NCBI RefSeq assembly: GCF_000721605.1
Contig: NZ_JOIZ01000030.1
Location: forward strand, 1 to 54,337
Direction of reading: 5' to 3'
DNA from: Streptomyces sp. NRRL S-37
GTDB lineage: Bacteria; Actinomycetota; Actinomycetes; Streptomycetales; Streptomycetaceae
Length of the DNA stretch: 54,337 nt
Shown here: positions 8,531 through 16,510 of the stretch, piece after piece
Position numbering within the stretch: the stretch's first letter is position 1
Layout of the letters: each line of letters starts with the position of its first letter
Translations under genes and position numbers: made by a program
Notes under the pieces: generated by a model
Database searches by the model: none
The model's input: only the letters and a program-made list of their open reading frames with translations
Told to the model about the DNA's origin: nothing

Positions 8531-8734
8531 TCAGTGCTCGGATGCGTACGGCAGGAAGGTCGCCCAGGTGGTGGGGGTGAGGGCGAGGCGGGGGCCGTCC
8601 GGGTCCTTGGAGTCGCGGACGAGGATGCGGGCGGGGGCGGTGGCCACCTCGACGCAGTCGGGACCGTCAGACGTGCTGTAGCTGCTCTTTATCCATTCCG
8701 GCTTGGTGTCGGTTTCAGAGGCATTGAGCGTCAT
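8531..8734 (-). CDS. DUF397 domain protein
   Basis: A 67-residue acidic protein that is entirely a DUF397 domain: WIKSSYSTSDGPDCVEVA, then ILVRDSKDPDGPRLALT and a final WATFL. Such proteins are very numerous in Streptomyces and are normally coded next to a WhiJ-type HTH regulator, as here; the BldB developmental protein is a distant relative. Pairs of this kind have been described as toxin-antitoxin-like, with the small protein relieving or modulating the DNA-binding partner. Its ATG overlaps the regulator's stop (ATGA), so the two are translationally coupled. A hairpin follows it. Confidence 0.92.
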   Translation of the reverse strand: MTLNASETDTKPEWIKSSYSTSDGPDCVEVATAPARILVRDSKDPDGPRLALTPTTWATFLPYASEH

Positions 8735-9570
8735 GTTCTTGTCTCTCCCAGTGCTTTCTCGATCAGGGGCAACGAATCCTGCGGGCTGAGAGCCTGGGCG
8801 CGCAGAGCTCCATAGCGGATGTCGAGGGCCGTCGTTTCCTTGGGGTCAGTCGTCGCTCTGCTGCTGAGGGGCGATTCACTGAACGCGACTGTGGTTCCGC
8901 CCTTGAGCTTGAGCAGCCGGAACGAACCGCCGGTCCCGGAGTTCACCTCGCGGTCCAGGGGGAGGACCTGAAGGTCCACGTTGCGCAACTGAGCTACCTC
9001 CAACAGCCGTTCGAGCTGCTGGCGCATCACCATTCTGCCTCCCATGGGCCTGCGAAGCGTCGACTCGCACTGCACAAAGCTGAAGACGCGCCGCCCAGTC
9101 ATGAGATCAAGGATCTCCTGGCGTGCCAAGCGTGCCGTGACCTGCTGCTCAACCTCCTCCTCGGTGAGCACCGGTCGATGTGCGTTGAACACGGCCCGTG
9201 CGTAGTCCTCGGTCTGCAACAGCCCATGGATGACGGAGTTGTTGTACGCGCACAGCTCAACAGCCTCCGCCTCCAGGTTCTTCAAGTCCCGTACCTTCTT
9301 CGGGTACCGGATCTCCGCCACGTCCTTCTTCATCGCGGCGATCTTGCCGCCCGCGCCCAGCACCTTGTCCGCCGCGTCCAGGTACTCCGGCCGGGGAATC
9401 CGCCGTCCCCGCTCCACGCAGGAGACCATTTCCTCCCCGTACTTGATCGCCGCCCCGAACTCCGCCTGGGTGAGGCCGGCCGCCTCCCGCCACAGCTTCA
9501 ACTGCCGTGTGACCGTACGCATCACGGCCCCGGCCTCTTCGTCGTCCAGCCCCGCTTCCCACCCGCTCAT
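8731..9570 (-). CDS. WhiJ-type helix-turn-helix regulator (XRE + DUF5753)
   Basis: A 279-residue regulator. An N-terminal XRE/HTH_31 domain (about residues 16-70, LKLWREAAGLTQAEFG...SCVERGRRIPRPEYL) is followed by the C-terminal DUF5753 domain (about residues 95-275), recognised by LLQTEDYARAVF, VTARLARQEIL and FRLLKLKGG. This is the partner class of DUF397 proteins in Streptomyces, and most family members act in development or antibiotic control. The ATG at 9570 gives the usual N-terminus; an internal ATG sixteen codons later is possible. It is divergent from the PCMT-like methyltransferase. The 206-nt gap between them holds CAATG/CATTG arms at 9704-9729 that could be an operator. Confidence 0.9.
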   Translation of the reverse strand: MSGWEAGLDDEEAGAVMRTVTRQLKLWREAAGLTQAEFGAAIKYGEEMVSCVERGRRIPRPEYLDAADKVLGAGGKIAAMKKDVAEIRYPKKVRDLKNLEAEAVELCAYNNSVIHGLLQTEDYARAVFNAHRPVLTEEEVEQQVTARLARQEILDLMTGRRVFSFVQCESTLRRPMGGRMVMRQQLERLLEVAQLRNVDLQVLPLDREVNSGTGGSFRLLKLKGGTTVAFSESPLSSRATTDPKETTALDIRYGALRAQALSPQDSLPLIEKALGETRT

Positions 9571-9776
9571 GCTCGCCGTCCTCCCGTCGCACGCCCTTCC
9601 CCGGACCAACTCCGGCCGCCCGTGCCCGGTCACCCCGGGCAGGGCGGGCAGAAACCGGACAGTTGGCGTACAGCCATCAGCCGTACGAGCTGCCCTGATT
9701 CACAATGCGCACATGCGCGAGCACATTGAGTGGCGAAAATCGGGAAATTTTGCGTCGCGGAGAGAGAAGGGGCCCC

Positions 9777-10988
9777 ATGGTGCTGCCCGTCGACCTCGAA
9801 ACCGATGCCGCGCGGCTGCGCGCCATCATGGCGGAGGACCTCGCCGTACGCGGGGCGCTGGACGATCCGGGCTGGCGGGCGGCCGTCGAGACGGTGCCCC
9901 GGCACCGGTTCGTGCCCGGCTTCTACCTGCCCGGCGAGAAGCGCGACGGGCAGGGGCCGACCCGGTGGCAGCCGGTCACCGCCCGCCTCGACCACGGGCG
10001 CTGGCTGGCCGCCGCGTACTCCGACATCACGCTCGTCACACAGTTCGACGGTGACGAACCCGACTGGGAGCACCCGGCCGAGCGGTACGGAGGGACCCCT
10101 ACCTCGTCCTCCACGCTGCCGTCGCTCGTGGTGCGGATGTGGGCCGACGCCGACGTGCGGGAGGGGCACACGGTGCTGGAGATCGGCACCGGGACGGGGT
10201 ACTCGACCGCGCTCGCCTGCGAACGCCTCGGATCGGCCGGCGTGACGAGCGTCGAGGTGGACCCGCACCGGCTGGAGCGGGCCGCGGGCGCGCTGCACGG
10301 CTGCGGTCACGCGCCCACCCTCGCGGTCGCGGACGGGCTGTACGGGTACTGGCCCGAGGCCCCGTTCGACCGGATCGTCGCCGCCTGCTCCTTCCGGGCC
10401 GTACCCCCAGCCCTGGTGGCACAGACCCGGCCGGGCGGGAAGATCCTGCTGACGCTCTCCGGCTGGCTCCACGGGTACGCCCGCGTCCTGCTCACCGTCA
10501 CCGGGGACGGCACCGCCGAGGGGCGTCTGCTGGGCGGCACGGTCTCCTTCATGCCGGCGCGTACGCACGCGGCGCCGGCCTTCGGCAACCCCGCCCACTG
10601 GGTGGCGGCCGGGCTGCCGGGGAGGGCGCGGGTCGCCCGGCACGGTCCCGAGAGGATCACCGCCGCGACCAAGGATGCCTTCCACCTGCGCTTCCTCGTG
10701 CAGAGTGCCGTACCCGACGCCCAACTGGTCACGGTCGGCGACGTCGTGCACCTGGTCGACGTGGTGAGCGGGTCGGCTGCCGCGCTCACACCGGACGGCG
10801 ACGGCGACGGCGCGTGGCAGGTGCGGGAAGGGGGTCCGGTGCGGCTGTGGGAACGGGTCGAGTGCGTTCTCGACGCCTACGACGCGGCAGGGCGGCCGGG
10901 GCCGGAGACCTTCAGCTTGTGCGTCTACGACGGCGGACAGCACCTGCGGCACCCGCACGTGCCCTGCCTTCCGCTGCCGTCACCCTGA
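9777..10988 (+). CDS. PCMT-like SAM-dependent methyltransferase with C-terminal extension
   Basis: A 403-residue protein whose N-terminal half resembles protein-L-isoaspartate O-methyltransferase. RHRFVPGFYLP and YSDITLVTQFDG match the substrate loop, and HTVLEIGTGTGYSTALAC is the SAM-binding motif I. The second half (from about residue 220) is an extension found in actinobacterial relatives, including the methyltransferases of graspetide (ATP-grasp peptide) clusters. No ATP-grasp ligase or precursor peptide is seen next to it, so repair or modification of another protein substrate is equally possible. ATG 9777 is chosen over an upstream in-frame ATG because GAGAAGG lies 6 nt before it. It sits between the WhiJ/DUF397 pair and a GHKL ATP-binding protein. 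Confidence 0.82.
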   Translation: MVLPVDLETDAARLRAIMAEDLAVRGALDDPGWRAAVETVPRHRFVPGFYLPGEKRDGQGPTRWQPVTARLDHGRWLAAAYSDITLVTQFDGDEPDWEHPAERYGGTPTSSSTLPSLVVRMWADADVREGHTVLEIGTGTGYSTALACERLGSAGVTSVEVDPHRLERAAGALHGCGHAPTLAVADGLYGYWPEAPFDRIVAACSFRAVPPALVAQTRPGGKILLTLSGWLHGYARVLLTVTGDGTAEGRLLGGTVSFMPARTHAAPAFGNPAHWVAAGLPGRARVARHGPERITAATKDAFHLRFLVQSAVPDAQLVTVGDVVHLVDVVSGSAAALTPDGDGDGAWQVREGGPVRLWERVECVLDAYDAAGRPGPETFSLCVYDGGQHLRHPHVPCLPLPSP

Positions 10989-11062
10989 GCGGCGACCCGG
11001 ACGGGGCCGGGCAGCCTCCGGTCGCACGGGTCGCTCGCCTTCACAAGCGGAATGTGACTGAA

Positions 11063-11073
11063 CACTCTGAGTG
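11063..11073. promoter_or_regulatory. CACTC-T-GAGTG palindrome overlapping the translation start region
   Basis: CACTCTGAGTG is a perfect 11-bp palindrome ending two bases before the ATG of the ATP-binding protein gene. A wider imperfect symmetry, ATGTGACT facing AGTGACAT, runs from 11052 to 11077. Its place, where the ribosome-binding site should be, suggests an operator. The WhiJ-type regulator nearby is a candidate ligand, by inference only. Confidence 0.4.
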
Positions 11074-11075
11074 AC

Positions 11076-11504
11076 ATGAATCGAGGAATCGTCGCACCGC
11101 GCACCCCGCTCCACCAGTTCACCGTGCCGCTCTCCGGCACGCGGCGGGGTGCCCGTCTCGCCCGGCTGCTCGCCGCCGAGCAACTGGAGGCTTGGGGGCT
11201 TCCGTTGGACCCGGCCCGGCTGATCGTCGCCGAACTCGCCGCGAACGCCGTCGTGCACGGCCGTGTCCCCGGCCGGGGCTTCCGGCTCACCCTCACCGTC
11301 ACCGTGGCCGGGGTGCTGCGCATCGAGGTGACCGACCCCAGGGGCGAGAGCGCGCCCGTGGCCCGTGACGCTCCGCCGGAGCCCGCCGAGTCGGGCTACG
11401 GGCTGCTGCTGGTCGAGGAGTCGGCCGACCGGTGGGGTGTGCTGCCGGGGCTGTTCCCGTGCAAGACCGTCTGGGCCGAGCTGGAGCTCGGCCGTTTCCG
11501 GTGA
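11076..11504 (+). CDS. GHKL-type ATP-binding protein (RsbW/anti-sigma-like)
   Basis: A 142-residue stand-alone GHKL ATPase domain. LIVAELAANAVVHGR is the N-box, IEVTDPRGESAPV is the G1 region, and SGYGLLLVEESADRWGV is the G2 region. Streptomyces codes dozens of these; some are anti-sigma factors, others pair with WhiJ/DUF397 clusters. No sigma factor or anti-anti-sigma gene is adjacent, so the partner is unknown. The nearby WhiJ/DUF397 pair makes a role in that kind of developmental circuit possible. No Shine-Dalgarno sequence is visible before ATG 11076; a palindrome occupies that place. It converges with the SUKH-like gene, with 2 nt between the stops. Confidence 0.85.
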   Translation: MNRGIVAPRTPLHQFTVPLSGTRRGARLARLLAAEQLEAWGLPLDPARLIVAELAANAVVHGRVPGRGFRLTLTVTVAGVLRIEVTDPRGESAPVARDAPPEPAESGYGLLLVEESADRWGVLPGLFPCKTVWAELELGRFR

Positions 11505-11506
11505 CC

Positions 11507-12028
11507 TCAGCGGCAGAGTGCGTCGATGTCCTCGGCGAAGGCCGGGAACTCGGCGCGGGCCTCGGCGAGGATGTCGCGGGCCGGGCGGCGGGGGGTGGTG
11601 GCGTGGCGTTCGGCGAGTGCGGTGAGGGCCGCGTCGGGGCGTGACGCGTCGGCTCCGTACATCACGGCCTCGAAAGGCCCGCAGCCGTCGGCCAGCATCC
11701 ACAGGAAGTCGGAGAGGTTCCCGGCCACTACGCCGCGCTCGCCCTCCGAGCCCAGGAAGACCACGGGCTGCTCGGCGAGGGGGCGGCCCGGCCGCCCGTA
11801 CCAGAGGGCCGCGAGGCCGCCGGTTCCGTCCTGTCCGAACACCCGGTAGGCGTCGCCGTCGAGTGCGTGGTTCCCCGTCCACTGGCGCAGCCAGTCGGTG
11901 GTCTTCTCGGCCGGGTCGAAGGCGTCGTAGGGCTCGAAGTCGATCCCCTCGCCGTCGGCGTAGTCGATCTCCGTGCGGGCCAGGTCGGCGAGGGCGGGGG
12001 GAAGGGCGCGGTCGTCAGCGGTGGTCAC
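11507..12028 (-). CDS. SMI1/KNR4 (SUKH)-like protein
   Basis: A protein of about 173 residues with the look of the SUKH superfamily: FDPAEKTTDWLRQWTGN, then YRVFGQDGTGGLAALW, PVVFLGSEGERGVVAG and DFLWMLADG, ending in a helical tail. SUKH proteins are often immunity proteins against polymorphic toxins, but many have no toxin partner. Here the nearest toxin-like gene is the broken RHS gene 8 kb away. The start is uncertain: GTG 12028 fits where the conserved part begins, while an upstream in-frame start at 12190 would add a low-complexity Pro/Ala stretch that does not look coded. It is convergent with the ATP-binding protein gene. Confidence 0.7.
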   Translation of the reverse strand: MTTADDRALPPALADLARTEIDYADGEGIDFEPYDAFDPAEKTTDWLRQWTGNHALDGDAYRVFGQDGTGGLAALWYGRPGRPLAEQPVVFLGSEGERGVVAGNLSDFLWMLADGCGPFEAVMYGADASRPDAALTALAERHATTPRRPARDILAEARAEFPAFAEDIDALCR

Positions 12029-12173
12029 CTGGGCACCGTAACCACTGTCGCTGACAGCAGGGCCGGAGGGGGATGCCTCGGGTGGTGGAGCACCGGAGTC
12101 GGGTGCGGCGGGACCCGGTGGTGTGAGCGCCGGGGCTGCGGGCGGTAAAAGACCTAAGAACCAAGGGTAAAAA

Positions 12174-12193
12174 CCAACCAACCCAACCAAACC
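12174..12193 (-). promoter_or_regulatory. G-run tract able to form a two-tetrad G-quadruplex
   Basis: On the minus strand this 20-nt stretch holds five G-runs of 2-3 separated by 2-3 T. It lies in the 354-nt gap 12029-12382 between the SUKH-like gene and the HTH gene, about 145 nt upstream of the SUKH-like start and on its sense strand. The surrounding AC-rich stretch 12146-12193 is low in G+C for this genome. Apart from this tract and the GAGGAAAGAGAG sequence before ATG 12383, nothing was recognised in the gap. Confidence 0.35.
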
Positions 12194-12382
12194 TCGCGTA
12201 GGTCACCCGAGCGGGTGAAACGCGTCGAACTGGCTGGCGCGGTGGTGGTTCGGGCGGGCAGTCTCGGCACAGGAGCGGCCGGAGCAACTCGGCGCTCCCC
12301 CAAGCCCGTACATGCATCGGCCCCCGCCGGGACTAGCACTCCCGAGGCGAGGGCCTGACCAACGAGGAAAGAGAGCTTCCCC

Positions 12383-13384
12383 ATGGCTGAGAAGAAGCCT
12401 AGTCCTGCCCCGCTCCCGATTCAGGGTGTTCGACGATCCGCCACACCCTCCGGTGTCATCCACGTACGCACGCACCAGTCCGGTCAGTACGTGGTGGTGG
12501 GCAACCACCTCGCCCAGCACCGCGAGTTGTCGCTGACCGCGATCGGGCTGGCGGCCCACATCCTGTCGGTGCCCGAGGGCACGCCGGTCGACATCCGCAG
12601 TCTCGCCGAGCGTTTCCCCGAGGGGCGGGACCGGATCGCGTTCGCGTTGCGGGAGCTGGAGGCGCACGGCTACCTGGAGCGGGTGCGCGAGCACACGGAG
12701 GCGGGCCGTCTGGTGACGCGCACGTACGCCCACCACACGCCGCTGTCCGCGCGGACGGCCGGGCGCGCGGGGACGGGCCGTGCCCGCGCTCGGGGCCCGG
12801 TGGAGGGCACGGGTGGCCGGGAGATCTCCCAGGAGGACGACCAAGCCCCAGGTGAGCCGGTTGTCCCCGCTGCCCCGGTTGTTCCCGCTGTCCCGGTTGT
12901 TCCGGACGCGTCTGTGGAGGTTCTCGAGGCGTCCGTACCCGCTTCCGCCCCCGTGGACCCGCCGCGCGAGCCCGTCCGCCCGGGGCGGCGGTACGAGGAG
13001 GCGGTCGCCCTTCTCGCGGGCCTGCGCCGCACCGACGGGCGCCTCACCCTGTCCCAGCGGGACGTGAACAGACTGGCCCCGAGCGTCGTCGACTGGCTCG
13101 AACGAGGCGTCGGCCCCGCCGCCGTTCACCATGTCCTGACCGCCGACCTGCCCGTCACCGTGAAGCACCCGACGGGCGTGCTCGCCTACCGCCTCCGTGA
13201 ACTGCTGCCCCCGCCGCTTCCCGCGGCCCCGGCGCCTCCACCGGTCACGGCCGGTGCCCGCCGTCCGCACCCCTTGCAGGACTGCGACGGCTGCGAGCGG
13301 GTGTTCCGCGCCCCGGAACCCGGCCGCTGCCGCGACTGCCGGTACGGACCGACGGCAACGAGCGGGGCGGCGAGCGCGGCCTGA
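12383..13384 (+). CDS. Helix-turn-helix domain protein
   Basis: A 333-residue protein. Residues about 45-110 form a winged-helix-like DNA-binding domain (LSLTAIGLAAHILSVPEG, then FPEGRDRIAFALRELEAHGY) resembling replication-initiator-type or MarR-like HTH folds found in Streptomyces plasmid and chromosomal proteins. A Pro/Val-rich linker with a repeated VVPA-type unit (residues about 155-180) follows. Residues about 195-280 form a second helical domain. The C-terminal end has two CxxC pairs (CDGC and CRDC), which could bind zinc. The role is not known; a transcription or replication factor is possible. ATG 12383 is preceded by GAGGAAAGAGAG. Confidence 0.75.
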   Translation: MAEKKPSPAPLPIQGVRRSATPSGVIHVRTHQSGQYVVVGNHLAQHRELSLTAIGLAAHILSVPEGTPVDIRSLAERFPEGRDRIAFALRELEAHGYLERVREHTEAGRLVTRTYAHHTPLSARTAGRAGTGRARARGPVEGTGGREISQEDDQAPGEPVVPAAPVVPAVPVVPDASVEVLEASVPASAPVDPPREPVRPGRRYEEAVALLAGLRRTDGRLTLSQRDVNRLAPSVVDWLERGVGPAAVHHVLTADLPVTVKHPTGVLAYRLRELLPPPLPAAPAPPPVTAGARRPHPLQDCDGCERVFRAPEPGRCRDCRYGPTATSGAASAA

Positions 13385-13397
13385 GTCCGTGCCCGCC

Positions 13398-13426
13398 CGT
13401 ACCGTCCGCCGAGGCGGCCCGGTACG
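13398..13426. terminator. Bidirectional hairpin between convergent genes
   Basis: CGTACCG at 13398-13404 pairs with CGGTACG at 13420-13426, and inside it CCGCC (13406-13410) pairs with GGCGG (13413-13417). It lies between the convergent HTH and DUF4232 genes. Confidence 0.55.
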
Positions 13427-13469
13427 TCGTGTGCTGTTCCCCCGCGTGAGGCGGAGGGGCCGGCACGGG

Positions 13470-14105
13470 TCAGCCGCCCTGGCCGGCGCTGCCGATCGGA
13501 CCCACCTGGACCGGGGTGCCGGAGCCGTCCGTGACGGGGAGCGAGGCGGCGCCCGGCCAGTCGAGGGTGACCGACTTCGTCTCGTTCGGCGGGGTCACCA
13601 CCAACCCGGTGATGCGGACGCCGGAGCCGCCCGTGTCGTTGGCCGGGTAGGAGATGAAGAAGGAGACCGACTTGCCGTCCTTCAGGACGGTCGCGGGGGC
13701 CGGCTCACCCGTGCGCTTCGCGGACACCGTCCCCGCGTTCGTCTTCAGGTCCACACCGGCGAAGCCCGCGAGCGTGCAGTCCCGGCCGCCGCCGTTGGTG
13801 AAGGTCACCGCGACGCTGTTGGTCTCGTCGCCGCCGATGGTGTTGTCCTGCGCCGTGACCTCCAGTTCGTCGGTGCGGCACGTGCCGGTCGCGTTCTGCT
13901 CCTGGTCCGAGCCCTCCCCGACGGCGTCCTCCGCGGTTCCCTGGGCCGAGCCGCCCGAACCCGAACCGCCCTTCGAGGAGGAAGAGGAGGACGTGGCGGG
14001 CGAGTCGTTCCGGCCCGTGGCGGCGGCGTCGTCGTTCTGGCAGGCGGTGAGCGAGAGGCCCGCGACGACGGCCAGGGCTGCGATGGTGAGCTTGTTGACG
14101 CGCAT
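13470..14105 (-). CDS. DUF4232 lipoprotein
   Basis: A 211-residue secreted lipoprotein. MRVNKLTIAALAVVAGLSLTAC is the signal peptide and lipobox (cleavage before the cysteine), followed by a Ser/Gly-rich linker and a DUF4232 domain from about residue 75: CRTDELEVTAQ, VTFTNGGGRDCTLAGFAGV and the closing LDWPG. Proteins of this family are anchored outside the cell; their role is not known. The ATG at 14105 has GAGGAAG upstream and starts the signal peptide. A second member of the family, with the same lipoprotein-linker-DUF4232 plan, is coded at 23686-24417. Confidence 0.88.
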   Translation of the reverse strand: MRVNKLTIAALAVVAGLSLTACQNDDAAATGRNDSPATSSSSSSKGGSGSGGSAQGTAEDAVGEGSDQEQNATGTCRTDELEVTAQDNTIGGDETNSVAVTFTNGGGRDCTLAGFAGVDLKTNAGTVSAKRTGEPAPATVLKDGKSVSFFISYPANDTGGSGVRITGLVVTPPNETKSVTLDWPGAASLPVTDGSGTPVQVGPIGSAGQGG

Positions 14106-14254
14106 GGTGTCTTCCTCGGTGTCGGTAGGGGTGCCGGCCCGTCGGTCCGGGCGGCGTTTCCACCCACCAAGAGCGGCCGGTCCGGTCCCGCGTTTCGTCC
14201 GGCCGTCCGCTACTACGCCCCTGTTACAGATGGAGAGAGACGGTGACACGGGGC

Positions 14255-15754
14255 TCAGGAACGCCGGGTCAGCTCGCGCAGCACCCGGCCGAGGGTCCGT
14301 ACGCCCTCGGTGAGGACTCCGGGCGGGTCGGCCGCGTAGCCGAGGACCAGGCCCTGAGGGCCGGGGAGTTGGCGGTGCCAGGACAGGGGATGGCACTTCA
14401 CGCCGTGGGTGAGGGCGGCAGCCGCGAGTGCGGTGTCGGGGACGTCCTGTGGGTACGTGACCGTCAGGTGCAGGCCCGCCGAGGCGCCGTGGACGACCGC
14501 GCCCGGCAGGTGCGCGGTGACGGCGTCGATCACCGCGTCGCGGCGGCGGACGTGGCGGGCGCGGAGCAGCCGTAGGTGGCGCTCCAGTTGGCCCGATTCC
14601 ATCAGCCGGGCGAGGACCAGTTGCGGCAGTACGGCGTTGCCCAGGTCGGTGAAGCGTTTCGCGTCGGTCAGCGCGTCCAGGTGGTGGGGCGGCGGGATCA
14701 TCCAGCCGATCCGCAGCGCGGGGGCGAGGAGTTTGGAGACACTGCCCATGTAGCACAGGCGGTCGGCGAGCAGGGAGCGCAGCGCGGGTACGGGAGGGCG
14801 GTCGTAGCGGTGCTCGGCGTCGTAGTCGTCCTCCAGGATCAGGCCGCCGTCCGCGGCCCAGCGCAGCAGTTCACGGCGGCGCTCGCCGCTCGTCACGACC
14901 CCGGTGGGGAACTGGTGGGCCGGTGTGAGGAGCACGGCGCGGGCGCCGGTGGCGCGCAGCGCGTCGACGCGCGGGCCCTGGTCGTCGACCGGTACCGGCG
15001 GGGTGGCCAGGCCGCCGTTGTGCAGGTGCTGGCGGGTGCCGAGCGAGCCGGGGTCCTCCACCGCGACACCGGTGACGCCGTCCGCCGACAGCACGGGGTG
15101 CAGCAGGGTGAGCGCCTGCGCGGTGCCGGCGACGATCAGGATCCCGTCCGGCTCCACCCGGATGCCGCGGCTGCGCGCCAGCCAGTCGGCGACGGCGCGG
15201 CGCAGCCGCGGGGCACCGCGGGGATCGCCGTACCCGAGGTCCGCGGTGGACAGTTCGGCGAGCACGGCCCGTTCGGCGCGCAGCCAGGCCGTGCGGGGGA
15301 ATGCGGAGAGGTCGGGGCGGCCGGGGGTGAGGTCGACGCGGGCGTCGGCGGCGCGCAGCGCGTCGAAGACGTCGGCGCCGGGCTCGCCGGTGAAGGGGGA
15401 GTGGGGTGCTGCCCGACCGGCGGGCGGGACCTTCGGCTCCTCACGGGCGGGGGGCGCCGCGACCACCACCGTGCCGCCGCGTCGGCGCCCCTCGACGTGG
15501 CCGTCCTCGGCGAGCCGCCGGTACGCCTCGGTGACCACGCCCCGGGAGACGCGCAGCTCGGCGGCGAGCACCCGGGTGGCCGGCAGTCTGCTGCCCACGG
15601 TCAGCCGGCGGTCGGTGATCGCCTGCCGCAGCCGTCCGGCCAGCCAGTCCGCCTTGCCGCCCGAGGGCGCGTCCTCGGGCCGTAGTTGCAGGAAGTCGGA
15701 GCCGTGCGCCGCCGTGCCGCTCGTCGGTGTCTCCCGCTCGCTCACCGCACCCAT
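14255..15754 (-). CDS. MocR/PdxR-type regulator (GntR HTH + aminotransferase-like domain)
   Basis: A 499-residue MocR-family protein. The N-terminal GntR winged helix (about residues 30-105) includes LRQAITDRRLTVGSRLPATR and LRVSRGVVTEAYRRL. The C-terminal fold-type-I aminotransferase domain follows, with LILEDDYDAEHRYD and the PLP lysine in MGSVSKLLAPALRIGWM. Such proteins use PLP or an adduct as the signal and regulate vitamin B6, GABA or amino-acid genes. The nearby LysE-B3/B4 pair, transcribed in the same direction upstream, is a possible target. ATG 15754 is the best start; the region before it does not look coded. Confidence 0.9.
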   Translation of the reverse strand: MGAVSERETPTSGTAAHGSDFLQLRPEDAPSGGKADWLAGRLRQAITDRRLTVGSRLPATRVLAAELRVSRGVVTEAYRRLAEDGHVEGRRRGGTVVVAAPPAREEPKVPPAGRAAPHSPFTGEPGADVFDALRAADARVDLTPGRPDLSAFPRTAWLRAERAVLAELSTADLGYGDPRGAPRLRRAVADWLARSRGIRVEPDGILIVAGTAQALTLLHPVLSADGVTGVAVEDPGSLGTRQHLHNGGLATPPVPVDDQGPRVDALRATGARAVLLTPAHQFPTGVVTSGERRRELLRWAADGGLILEDDYDAEHRYDRPPVPALRSLLADRLCYMGSVSKLLAPALRIGWMIPPPHHLDALTDAKRFTDLGNAVLPQLVLARLMESGQLERHLRLLRARHVRRRDAVIDAVTAHLPGAVVHGASAGLHLTVTYPQDVPDTALAAAALTHGVKCHPLSWHRQLPGPQGLVLGYAADPPGVLTEGVRTLGRVLRELTRRS

Positions 15755-15777
15755 GGTGCCACCGGTGCCGCGCACCG

Positions 15778-16509
15778 TTACGGGGCCGCCCGAGTGCCGG
15801 ACAACGGCTCGTCGCCGAACGTGAACTCCCTTTCCGAGGAGGTGAGAAGAGCCGTCGTCGGGGTGACCTGCCAGTGTGCGGTGAGTTCCCGTGCGATCGT
15901 CCGCAGCGCCTGTGCGACGGTGTCCGCTCCGCCGTCGTGTACGGCTTCCACCACCACGAAGACCCGGCTGGTGTGATCGCCGACCGCGGAGTGGCCGCTC
16001 TGCCGGTTGGTCCAGCGGCGGGCGTGCGCCCGCCCGGCGGAGTCGGCGTACGTCACCTCGCCGGGTGCCGGGTGTTCCGTACCGCCGCCGAAGGTCGTGT
16101 ACTCCTCGTCGCCGCGGGCGTGGCGCACTTCGAGCAGCGGGCCGGTGACGCGGTCGGCGTCGAGCACCGCGACCGGCACGGCGTACGCGACGGAGACCGC
16201 GTTGCACAGGTCGACCACCGGGTGGATGCGCGGCAGTGTCCCCTCCTTGCGCAGCCGCCGCAGCAGGGACTCCGAGGCACACCGGTACTGGGTCGGCTTC
16301 AGCCCCATCCGGGCGAAGACCCGGCGCCAGGCGAGGACTTCGGGGAACCGGCCCTCGGGGGCGTCGGCCAGCCGGGCCAGGGCGCGGGCGGTGTACTCCG
16401 CGACGCGCGGGCCGGTGTCGGCCGCCCGGCCGACGCCGGTGGTGTGGAGCGCGCCCGCCGCGAGGTGGGGGTGGTCGGACCAGATGGCGTCGGTGTGCCG
16501 GAACCGCAT
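15778..16509 (-). CDS. B3/B4 domain protein (PheRS beta-like tRNA-editing fold)
   Basis: A 243-residue protein with the B3/B4 fold of phenylalanyl-tRNA synthetase beta chains, which in PheRS hydrolyses mischarged Tyr-tRNA. Recognisable parts are WRRVFARMGLKPTQYRCASESLLRRLRKEG-type helices (split here as ARMGLKPTQYRCASESLL), PVVDLCNAVSVAYAVPVAVLD, and VFVVVEAVHDGGADTV near the end. Stand-alone members are presumed amino-acid or aminoacyl-tRNA editing proteins, though few are tested. Its ATG lies one base after the stop of the LysE-family exporter gene, so they are co-transcribed and probably work together. Confidence 0.8.
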   Translation of the reverse strand: MRFRHTDAIWSDHPHLAAGALHTTGVGRAADTGPRVAEYTARALARLADAPEGRFPEVLAWRRVFARMGLKPTQYRCASESLLRRLRKEGTLPRIHPVVDLCNAVSVAYAVPVAVLDADRVTGPLLEVRHARGDEEYTTFGGGTEHPAPGEVTYADSAGRAHARRWTNRQSGHSAVGDHTSRVFVVVEAVHDGGADTVAQALRTIARELTAHWQVTPTTALLTSSEREFTFGDEPLSGTRAAP

Positions 16510-16510
16510 G

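Noticed and set aside
9777..10988. Graspetide (ATP-grasp peptide) biosynthesis locus
   Set aside because: The methyltransferase resembles those enzymes, but no ATP-grasp ligase or precursor peptide was found on either side.
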